From: UBA7803 sp963822255
GTDB lineage: Bacteria; Pseudomonadota; Gammaproteobacteria; Pseudomonadales; Azotimanducaceae
Length of the DNA stretch: 64,000 nucleotides
Direction of reading: 5' to 3'
Assembly: GCA_963822255.1 (NCBI GenBank)
Contig: CAWGGV010000007.1
Coordinates: 150,556 to 214,555 of the forward strand
Shown here: positions 17,197 through 24,335 of the stretch, one piece after another
Layout of the letters: the number at the start of each line of letters is the position of its first letter
How positions within the stretch are numbered: position 1 is the stretch's first letter
Translations under genes and position numbers: made by a program
The notes under the pieces: model-generated
Database searches by the model: none
What the model was told of the DNA's origin: nothing
Seen by the model: the letters and a program-made list of their open reading frames with translations, nothing else

Positions 17197-18483
17197 TCAC
17201 AAGGTCACCACCACATCCGCCCCCCCTTCCGGGCCTTCCTGAATCCGCACCCGCCACCCCTGCGCCTGGCAGAGCTGGTGCACGATTGCGAGGCCGAGCC
17301 CGCTGCCGCCGGTATTGACGTTGCGCGAGTGATCGAGCCGGAAGAACGGCTGGAACACCTCCTCACGGGCCGCCTCGGGAATCCCCGGCCCGGAGTCGAT
17401 GACGTGTATCTCCCGGTCCTTGACCAGGACGCGCACGTTGTCGCCGTGCTGCAGGCCGTTGTTCACCAGGTTTACGAGCACGCGCTGCAAAGCGCCGGGC
17501 GCCAGCGAGACGATCACGTCCCCATGGTCGTCCACGGTCAGCGGCACCGGGGGATCGAAGCTGGCGAGGACATCACGTACGAACGGCGCCAGCTCGACGT
17601 CCTGAGGCGCTTCTCCCGCGCCGCGAGCGAACTTCAGAGCATCCCCGATGAGCGCGTCCATGGCCTCCAGGTTCCGCTCGAAACGCTCCACGAGCTTGCG
17701 GTCCACGTCCTCCGGCAGGAGCTCCAGCGCCAGCCGCATCCGTGTCAGCGGCGTACGCAGGTCGTGCGAGATGCCGGCCAGCAGGGTGGTGCGGCTGGAC
17801 AGCAGGGTCGAGATCTCCCGCGCCATGGTGTTGAAGTTGCGGGCGAGCGACACCAGCTCCTCGGGCCCCTGCTCCGGCAAGGGCTCGAAGTTCCCTCCAC
17901 CGCGGAACGTCTCGGCCCGCTCGGCGACCAGCACCAGCGGCCGGGTGATGCGCTGAACGATGAACAGCGAGGTTATGAACACCACCAGGGCGCCCAGCAC
18001 CACGATGATGATGCCCACGTACAGGGGCTGGATGTCGCGGCGCGCCGGGGAGAAGCCGATCTGCAGGTCGAAGCCGCCCATGGGCACGTCGACCCACACC
18101 AGCTCGCTGCCCTCCTCCAGGGAGACGTCGATGCCCAGCCGCTCCGACAGCTTCTCCTGCAGCAGGGACAGATACGGCTGGCTGAGATCCGCCGGCGCCA
18201 GGCTCTGCTGCTCGGCCGAGATGATCAGGTCGTGGCTCTGCGCCAGCTCCAGCTCGAAGTAAGGCCGCGCTTCCGGAGGCAGCTCCACCCACGTCTGCGC
18301 AGACAGCACCAGCAGCGCCGCCTCGTCGTCGGCCGAGCGCTCGGCGATCGGCTCGATCACGAACTGATTCAGGGCCATGACGGCGATGACCACGATCAGC
18401 AGCGCGCTGACGGCGAGAACAAGATTGGTGCGGACGAGTAGGGAAAGGCCGTCGCTCGGGCGGCGCTCTCCCGGTTCAGCCAT
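17197..18483 (-). CDS. envZ: EnvZ-like osmosensor histidine kinase
   Basis: The protein has 428 residues: membrane segment about 20-40, a periplasmic loop of about 110 residues, a second segment about 152-172, HAMP (RPLVLVAERAETFRGG), then GISHDLRTPLTRMRLALELL with phospho-His about 240, and an ATPase domain (NLVNNGLQHGD, DSGPGIP, GGSGLGLAIV). The H-box and spacing match EnvZ closely. It overlaps the regulator gene by 8 nt and ends the operon before the terminator at 16980-17020. The periplasmic loop differs from enteric EnvZ, so the stimulus may differ. Confidence 0.88.
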   Translation of the reverse strand: MAEPGERRPSDGLSLLVRTNLVLAVSALLIVVIAVMALNQFVIEPIAERSADDEAALLVLSAQTWVELPPEARPYFELELAQSHDLIISAEQQSLAPADLSQPYLSLLQEKLSERLGIDVSLEEGSELVWVDVPMGGFDLQIGFSPARRDIQPLYVGIIIVVLGALVVFITSLFIVQRITRPLVLVAERAETFRGGGNFEPLPEQGPEELVSLARNFNTMAREISTLLSSRTTLLAGISHDLRTPLTRMRLALELLPEDVDRKLVERFERNLEAMDALIGDALKFARGAGEAPQDVELAPFVRDVLASFDPPVPLTVDDHGDVIVSLAPGALQRVLVNLVNNGLQHGDNVRVLVKDREIHVIDSGPGIPEAAREEVFQPFFRLDHSRNVNTGGSGLGLAIVHQLCQAQGWRVRIQEGPEGGADVVVTL

Positions 18484-19189
18484 TGCCGTCGGGGCAGAAC
18501 ATGTAGCCTTTGCCCCAGATGGTCTTGATGTAGACAGGGTTGGACGGATCGGGCTCGATCTTACTGCGCAGCCGGGTCACCCGCACGTCGATGCTCCGGT
18601 CGAACGGCGAGCGCTCGGCGCCGGTCAGCAGATCCAGGATGCGGTCGCGGTGGAGCACTTTGTTCGGATGATCGGCAAGAATCGCCAGCAGGTCGAACTC
18701 GCCGGACGTCAGCGGCACCTGAGTGCCGTCCCTCTGCAGCTGGTGAGAGGCGGTGTCGAGGGTAAACGGCCCGAACTGCACCTGCTCGGCTCCGTCCGCC
18801 TGCGGCTGGAACGGCCGGCGCGAGCGCCGCAGCACGGCACGGACCCTGGCCAGCAGCTCTCGGGGATTGAACGGCTTGGCCAGGTAGTCGTCGGCGCCTA
18901 CCTCGAGACCGACGATCCGGTCCACGTCGTCGCCCTGGGCGGAAACGATGATGATGGGGACATCGCCGTCGCTCTTGAGCTTGCGGGCAAGATTCAAACC
19001 GTGCTCACCGGGCAGCATCAGATCGAGAATGATGAGGTCGACCGAATTGTCGGCCAGAAACGCGTTCATGGCCTCGCCGCTCTCGACGCAGTCCACGACG
19101 AACCCCTGCTGTGACAGATAGGCCTGGGTCAGCTCGAGGATCTCCGGGTCGTCGTCGACGACGAGCAGCTTGGCGGTTTCGGCGTCCAC
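18476..19189 (-). CDS. ompR: OmpR-like response regulator
   Basis: The protein has 237 residues. The receiver has LLVVDDDPEI, phospho-Asp about 56 in LILDLMLPGEHGL, and DRIVGLEVGADDYLAKPFNPRELLARVRAVLRR, nearly the E. coli OmpR sequence. The C-terminal winged helix contains PLTSGEFDLL and RSIDVRVTRLRSKIEPD. It is predicted to control porin and envelope genes with the EnvZ-like kinase encoded directly downstream. It starts 16 nt after the small secreted protein gene. Confidence 0.9.
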   Translation of the reverse strand: MDAETAKLLVVDDDPEILELTQAYLSQQGFVVDCVESGEAMNAFLADNSVDLIILDLMLPGEHGLNLARKLKSDGDVPIIIVSAQGDDVDRIVGLEVGADDYLAKPFNPRELLARVRAVLRRSRRPFQPQADGAEQVQFGPFTLDTASHQLQRDGTQVPLTSGEFDLLAILADHPNKVLHRDRILDLLTGAERSPFDRSIDVRVTRLRSKIEPDPSNPVYIKTIWGKGYMFCPDGNG

Positions 19190-19205
19190 GTCGGAGGGAA
19201 TGGTA

Positions 19206-19865
19206 TCAGGGCTTGGGATCGGACACCTGATACACGGGCAGCCGGCTTATCGGCGGCGCCTGGGTGGAGGGTACCAGCGACTCCAGCACACCGTTGAGCG
19301 ACGGTTGACCGTCCGTCTCGCCATCGGCGTCTGCCGGCGCATCGGCCGTGCCGGCCTCAGCGGTGCCGCCGTGCAACTCGTGGCGCCGCCGGCCGATCCG
19401 CTGCTCGAAGCCCACGCCGTAGCTCTGCCGTGCCTCCAGCTCGTCCGGGTTCACCGGCCGCACGTGGATCACCTGAGTCTCGATGTGGATCACTTGGCCG
19501 TCCGGCTGCCGGATGATGCGCCCGTAGCGCCGTTCGGAGCGGATGTGGATGTCGTCGCTGCGATTGCCTTTGCGCGCCATCCGCAGCTTCATCTCGGTGA
19601 GCAGGGCCCGCCGCTGGTGCCGGTCCAGCGATTCCCAGTGGGCGGCGAGCGCCGTCAGCTCTTCGTCGCTGTGAGCACCGTACGGATTGCCTTGCCCTGC
19701 GGCCGGCGCAGCGTCGGCCGACGAGGCGTCGGCCGACGAAGCGTCGGCGGATCGGCTGGCCGTGTCGGCAACCGCAGCGTCGCCGCCGGCCGGCTCCGTG
19801 GACGCCATGACTCTGGCCGCAGGAACCGCGGAAGCCAGCAACGTCAGGATGAGCAGTGTTCTCAT
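19206..19865 (-). CDS. secreted hypothetical protein, first gene of the EnvZ/OmpR operon
   Basis: I do not recognise a firm family. The 219-residue product starts with a signal peptide (MRTLLILTLLASAVPAARVMA). An Ala/Ser-rich linker with the repeated unit ADASS follows, encoded by three near-identical 15-nt units at about 19700-19745. Then comes a helical piece, LAAHWESLDRHQRRALLTEM, resembling one DUF3106-like W-x-L-x-QR motif, and a beta-rich part with three HI/HV pairs (QVIHIETQVIHVRPVNP). It lies 16 nt upstream of ompR. It may be a periplasmic accessory to the two-component system, by location only. Confidence 0.65.
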   Translation of the reverse strand: MRTLLILTLLASAVPAARVMASTEPAGGDAAVADTASRSADASSADASSADAAPAAGQGNPYGAHSDEELTALAAHWESLDRHQRRALLTEMKLRMARKGNRSDDIHIRSERRYGRIIRQPDGQVIHIETQVIHVRPVNPDELEARQSYGVGFEQRIGRRRHELHGGTAEAGTADAPADADGETDGQPSLNGVLESLVPSTQAPPISRLPVYQVSDPKP

Positions 19866-20267
19866 GTCGGCAGTGTTCGTGGCACTACTCCTCTGATTCC
19901 TGCGATTCCTGCGATTTGACTCCTGCCACTTCCGTAGCGAAGCCGGTAACCCCGCGTCTCACGCGCCCATTCACCGACGCAAACCCCTAGTGGACCTGAA
20001 AAGACGAGTATTCTCAACCGGGCCTGTTTCTACGCCATTTCCTCTGCGTTTCAATGTGTTACCAGAATACCCGCAGCGCGAGCCCGCTCAGGACGCGACC
20101 ACCTTGGTCGCGGGGCGTCGATGGTTCGAGCGCGGGTCGCGGCGCGCGGACCGCTCCACCACAAGTTTCTCGACAGGAAATGAGGAGGGGAGTTCCCGCC
20201 CGGCACGAGAGGAGAGCCGAGCGGGTGAACTCGGACGGCTGCGCGGGACGCGCGCGGCCGCGGCGCC
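19866..20267. other. 402-nt intergenic region, no gene supported
   Basis: The region between the EnvZ/OmpR operon promoter side and the end of the thiolase gene holds short open frames on the plus strand with low-complexity Arg/Pro/Ala composition and no family resemblance. Visible structure is limited to a small direct repeat TCCTGCGATT near 19897-19915 and a 7-bp hairpin GCGACCA/TGGTCGC at 20095-20111. It should hold the promoter for the operon reading left from 19865. Confidence 0.5.
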
Positions 20268-21455
20268 TCAGGCTGCTTCGAACAGCCCCGCGGCGCCCTG
20301 GCCGCCGCCGATGCACATGGTCACCACGCCGTACTTCTTGCTCGCGGCGCTTGAGCTCTCGCAGGACCGCGCCCTGTCATCCGCGAGCCGGTCATGCCGA
20401 ACGGATGGCCGATGCTGATGCTGCCGCCGTTGACGTTGTAAACCTCGTTGTCGATGCCCAAGCGCATCCCGGCAGTACACGCATTGCGACGCGAAGGCTT
20501 CGTTGAGCTCCCACAGGTCGATGTCGTCCTGGGCAATCCCCGCGTTCTTGAGCAGCCGCGGAATGGCGAACACCGGGCCGATGCCCATCTCGTCCGGCTC
20601 GCACCCCGCTACGGTGAAGCCGCGGTAGATGCCGATGGGCTGGAGACCGAGCTGTGCGGCGCGCTCGGCGCTCATGACCAGGGTCATCGACGCGCCATCG
20701 GAAAGCTGCGAGGCGTTGCCCGCGGTCACGGTGCCGTCCTCCTCGAACGCCGGCGGCAGTCCGGCCAGACCTTCCAGGGTGGTGTTCGGACGGTTGCACT
20801 CGTCTCGGTCGACGATCACCTCCACGTGGCTTTCGTCGCCCGTTTCCTTATCCACCTTCAGCATGGTGGCCTTCATGGGAACGATTTCCTCGCCGATCCA
20901 CCCGGCTTCCTCGGCCCGGGCGTAACGCTGCTGGCTCTGCAGCGCGTACTCGTCCTGAACCTCACGGGTGACCTGATAGCGGCGCGCCACCACCTCGGCG
21001 GTGTTGCCCATGGCCATGAAGATGTCCGGCTTTTCTTCCAGCAGCCGCTGGTTGCGCTTGGCCTTGGCGGGCTCCTGACGGTTGCGCATGGAGATGGAGT
21101 CGGCGCCGCCGGCGATGGCCACCTGGGTCTGCCCGCTGGCGATCTGGTTCGCGGCCATGGCGATGGCCTGCAGCCCCGAGGAGCAGAAACGGTTGATGGT
21201 GGTGCCGGCGGTCGTGATCGGCAGCTTGGACAGCACCACGGCGAGGCGAGCCAGGTTGCCGTCCTGCTCGCCGACGTGGCTGGCGGCGCCTACGTAGACG
21301 TCCTCCACCTCATCGGGGGATAGCTTCGGATTGCGCTCCAGCAGGGAGTCGATGCAGTGGGCCAGCATGTCGTCGGAGCGGGTGAGGTTGAAGCTGCCGC
21401 GAAAAGCCTTCGCGAGGCCCGTCCGGACACAGTCGATGATGACGACGTCTCTCAT
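20268..21455 (-). pseudogene. acetyl-CoA C-acyltransferase (thiolase) with three +1 frameshifts
   Basis: From ATG 21455 the protein is a thiolase: MRDVVIIDCVRTGLAKAFRG, nucleophile Cys about 91 in INRFCSSGLQA, and later the His motif GGSISIGHPFGMTG and Cys motif VVTMCIGGGQGAAG. The last third lies in three frames. Removing one base in CCC 20457-20459, one at 20367/20368 and one at 20343 restores GIDNEVYNVNGG, TGRVLRELKRRSKKYG and the C-terminus, giving 394 residues, the family norm. The three insertions lie within 117 nt and add up to one codon, so an annotator sees one ORF with a scrambled segment. The enzyme would cleave 3-ketoacyl-CoA. Confidence 0.85.
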
Positions 21456-21600
21456 GATCTTCCCCCGATTTCTCTTGGTGTGGGTCGGTGACTGACACGG
21501 CCCGAGGCTCGCCCTCGCGGAAGCCGAACAGCCTCGCATGGTACCCCCAGCCAGGGCCCAGGTTCTACTCTCTCTCTCCGACCCCGAGATCGCCTGCAAG

Positions 21601-21625
21601 CAGAACCCGTCACCGCCGGGTTCTG
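21601..21625. other. hairpin between pstS and the thiolase gene
   Basis: A perfect 9-bp inverted repeat, CAGAACCCG and CGGGTTCTG with a 7-nt loop, lies 36 nt beyond the pstS stop. It has no T tract on either side, so it may stabilise the pstS message or end transcription weakly; a standard intrinsic terminator is not supported. Confidence 0.5.
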
Positions 21626-21660
21626 CCAACGCTGGCGTCAGACTTCGATCTTCAGCCGTC

Positions 21661-22722
21661 TCAGCCGCTGCCTTTCACTGCGTAGACTGGACGGCCATGG
21701 ATAGTGATCGACTGTTCCCAGGTCTTCTTGATCATTGAGACCAGGGAATCGGGCAACGGCACGTAGTCGAGCTGCTTCGCCATCTCGTCACCGTTTGCGT
21801 ACGCCCAGGAAAAGAACTCCAGGGCCTGCTTTGCCGCCTTCGGGTCCTTCGGGTTGCCGTACATGAGGATAAAGCTCGCGCCAGTGATCGGCCAACTCTG
21901 ATCGCCGGGCTGGTTCGTGAGGATCAAATGATAGTGGTCCGCGGACTGCCAGTCGGCATTGGCGGCGGCTGCCTGGAAAGTCTCGATCGCCGGCGCCACT
22001 ACCTTACCCGCCTGATTCTTGAGCTTGGCGTAGGTCATCTCGTTCTGCTTCGCATAGGCGTACTCCACGTAGCCGATCGCACCTGAGGTCTGGCCGGTCA
22101 TGTTCGCCACACCTTCATTGCCTTTGGCACCGATACCTACCGGCCACTGCACGGAGGTATTCGCGCCGATCTGTTTGTCGAACTGTGAATCGACTTTCGA
22201 CAGGTAGTTGGTGAACAGGAAGTTCGTGCCCGATCCGTCCGAGCGGTACACCGGCGCGATGGCGAGGCTCGGCAGGTGCAGAGAGGGGTTCTGGGACTTG
22301 ATCTTCGGATCGTTCCACTGGGTGATGCGACCCATGTAGATCGCGGCGATCGTGGAGCCATCGAGCATGATCTCGCCGGGACGTACGCCTGGTATGTTCA
22401 CCACGGGCACCACGCCGCCGATGATCATCGGAAACTGGATCAGGCCTTGGGACTCCAGCTCCTTCGGTTCGAGCGGCATGTCGGAAGCGCCGAACGTTAC
22501 CGTTCTCGCCTCGATCTGCTTGATGCCGCCACCCGAGCCAATGGACTGGTAATTCAGGCCAATCCCGCTCTGCTGACGATAAGCGCTGGCCCATTTCGAG
22601 TAGATGGGATACGGAAAGGTTGCGCCGGCCCCGGAAATCTCGGCGGCCATGGCGGAGCTTGCCAGCAGACCCCCAAGCGCGATGCCGGACAGGAATCGCT
22701 TCGATGTCGTCATCCAATTCAT
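21661..22722 (-). CDS. pstS: phosphate ABC transporter substrate-binding protein PstS
   Basis: The protein has 353 residues. A signal peptide (residues 1-26, ending SAMAA) is followed by the PstS N-terminus EISGAGATFPYPIYSKWASAY. Phosphate contacts are visible: the Ser/Gly loop GSGGGIKQI, GASDMPL, and RSDGSGTNFLF. TGQTSGAIGYVEYAYA is another family mark. It binds periplasmic phosphate for PstCAB, but no pstCAB genes are in the window. The ATG at 22722 follows GGAGGAACTGC. A Pho-box-like repeat lies 45-66 nt upstream. Confidence 0.96.
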   Translation of the reverse strand: MNWMTTSKRFLSGIALGGLLASSAMAAEISGAGATFPYPIYSKWASAYRQQSGIGLNYQSIGSGGGIKQIEARTVTFGASDMPLEPKELESQGLIQFPMIIGGVVPVVNIPGVRPGEIMLDGSTIAAIYMGRITQWNDPKIKSQNPSLHLPSLAIAPVYRSDGSGTNFLFTNYLSKVDSQFDKQIGANTSVQWPVGIGAKGNEGVANMTGQTSGAIGYVEYAYAKQNEMTYAKLKNQAGKVVAPAIETFQAAAANADWQSADHYHLILTNQPGDQSWPITGASFILMYGNPKDPKAAKQALEFFSWAYANGDEMAKQLDYVPLPDSLVSMIKKTWEQSITIHGRPVYAVKGSG

Positions 22723-22766
22723 TTGCAGTTCCTCCAGAACATAATGGTGTAGAAATTGAACCCGCC

Positions 22767-22788
22767 GCTCGTTTCAGCCCAATGACAG
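22767..22788 (-). promoter_or_regulatory. Pho-box-like site upstream of pstS
   Basis: Read on the minus strand, two adjacent 11-nt units are CTGTCATTGGG (22788-22778) and CTGAAACGAGC (22777-22767). The first is an exact CTGTCAT half-site and the second is degenerate, in the 11-nt phase used by PhoB. The pstS ATG is 45 nt further on. Binding is inferred from the consensus; phoB is not in the window. Confidence 0.65.
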
Positions 22789-22842
22789 GGGGCCGCGCCT
22801 CCCCGTCGAATGTCGCGTCCCGGCGGTGCGGCTCTTCAACCC

Positions 22843-23898
22843 TCAGAACTTGTACTGAGCCCAGACTCCGACTTCGTCGTACTTTCCGTCATCCACGCCG
22901 CCAATCGTGCCGTTGCTGGTCGACAGCAGGCCGTTGTCCACCTGGTCGTGCTTGTACACCAGCGCCAGATCGATGTTGGCGCGCGGCTCATAGGAGAGGC
23001 CGACGTCGTAGTAGTTGTCCTTCAGGCTCGAGTTCAGATCCTTGCTCGGTTGGACGTAGTCGTACCGGGCGAAGCCCGCGAGCTGAGGCGTGAGGTTGAC
23101 CGCGCCCCACACGGAATAGCCCTCCGATTTGTCTGACTCGGCGGTGGTCACCTGCTTCCAGTCCTCGGCGTAGAAGTACTGCGCCCCCAGGCGGAAAGCG
23201 TCATTGACATAGGCGGCAAGAAGATTCCAGCGGGTGGCGGTGTGCTCGGTGCTGGCAGTCTCCGTCTCCTCACCCAGATGACCGCTGTATACGCCGGCCG
23301 CCAAGGTCACACCGTCCATTGGGGTGAAGCTCAGGCGCCCTTCGACGTCCATACCCTTGCTACGGGTCGGGTTCTTGTAGCCGCCGCCATTGACCACCGA
23401 AACCGCGTACTGGACTTGCGGCGTCAAGTTGCCGAGAGCATGCACGCCCCAATCCGCGGACGTACCGAACTTGGTCCGGTCGATCAGGACGTTTTCCACA
23501 TATCGATAGCCGTACAGGTTTTCGACGAACGGCACCCAGGGCAGGTCGGCCGACCCGGCACGGACGACCAACGCGTCACTGATTTTCGCCTGCAGGAACG
23601 CCTTTTTGATGTACACCTGTGTCTCGCCATCGTTGGCGACATAGTTGAAGTCGGTGGTGACATCACCCGACCACATGTCGTCAAATTGGTGGTCGATGGA
23701 GACGTAGAAGCGCTTGACGTCGAGGCCCGTGCCGGCGGCATCGGTGTCCGATCCGTCCGATTCCTGGGAGATATAACTCAGATCCAGGTAACTCTTCCCG
23801 CTCACCGTCGTGTCCTGCGTCACCGCTGTCGTCGCCGCCGCCGCCGCGGTCATCGCGAGGCAAATGCATCCAACAGCAGCCATTATCTTGTTCCGCAT
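22843..23898 (-). CDS. outer-membrane porin, likely phosphate-starvation type
   Basis: The protein has 351 residues with a signal peptide (1-22) and a beta-barrel ending in aromatic WAQYKF, as required for insertion by BAM. Segments such as FYVSIDHQFDDMWSGDVTTD, ADLPWVPFVENLYGYRYVEN and KFGTSADWGVHALGNL belong to a porin family I associate with phosphate-related loci in xanthomonad-like bacteria; it is distantly like OprO/OprP but shorter. Its position just upstream of pstS and its own Pho-box-like triplet support a role in phosphate or polyphosphate entry. Ion selectivity cannot be read from the sequence. Confidence 0.82.
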   Translation of the reverse strand: MRNKIMAAVGCICLAMTAAAAATTAVTQDTTVSGKSYLDLSYISQESDGSDTDAAGTGLDVKRFYVSIDHQFDDMWSGDVTTDFNYVANDGETQVYIKKAFLQAKISDALVVRAGSADLPWVPFVENLYGYRYVENVLIDRTKFGTSADWGVHALGNLTPQVQYAVSVVNGGGYKNPTRSKGMDVEGRLSFTPMDGVTLAAGVYSGHLGEETETASTEHTATRWNLLAAYVNDAFRLGAQYFYAEDWKQVTTAESDKSEGYSVWGAVNLTPQLAGFARYDYVQPSKDLNSSLKDNYYDVGLSYEPRANIDLALVYKHDQVDNGLLSTSNGTIGGVDDGKYDEVGVWAQYKF

Positions 23899-24033
23899 GA
23901 TTGCCCAGCTCCTATGGTGTTAATTTGTCTTGGTCGTTCAGGTTTGCGCGGGACGACTCGAGCACGCGACGAACAGGCTCCCGCAACGCCGGAGCCGCAG
24001 GTCTACGCCAGATGACCGCTAAAGCGGGCGCCA

Positions 24034-24066
24034 CTGTAGTGATGGTTCGTGACACATTCATGACCG
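24034..24066 (-). promoter_or_regulatory. Pho-box-like triple repeat upstream of the porin gene
   Basis: Minus-strand units in 11-nt phase are CGGTCATGAAT (24066-24056), GTGTCACGAAC (24055-24045) and CATCACTACAG (24044-24034). The first two fit the PhoB consensus (CTGTCAT, four A/T-rich bases, CTGTCAC) well. The porin ATG is at 23898, giving a leader of roughly 100 nt. The rest of 23899-24335 shows no gene. Confidence 0.7.
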
Positions 24067-24335
24067 CCGGACGTTGCCTGTCGGGAAGTCAGACCATCGA
24101 GAATTTTCCAGCGCCGCACGGCGCCATCGAGATGTGCCGGCCGCTAACAGATCGGCATCAGCACGTCTCAGTCGCGCAGCGACGACGTCGCGTACCGTTG
24201 CGAATGGGGAACCATTGCCGTCGACAGCCCGGCGGAGCAGAAGTGATCGATGGTGGTGCCGTCGGCGTGATCGGCAGCCGGAGGGCGCGAAACGTCCGCC
24301 GGCCGACTGACCGGCGGACGACCGCGAGGCGGCGC

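Noticed and set aside
20095..20111. Hairpin GCGACCA/TGGTCGC as an intrinsic terminator
   Set aside because: It has a short stem and no T tract on either strand, and lies far from both gene ends.
19990..20506. Two plus-strand open frames in the 402-nt gap and the thiolase 3' end
   Set aside because: They have Arg/Pro-rich composition and no recognisable motif, and the second overlaps the thiolase; no ribosome site precedes either.
24067..24335. Plus-strand frame in the region between the porin promoter and the TonB receptor end
   Set aside because: The frame continues antisense through the receptor gene and has no family pattern; the region is better explained as a promoter and 3' spacer.
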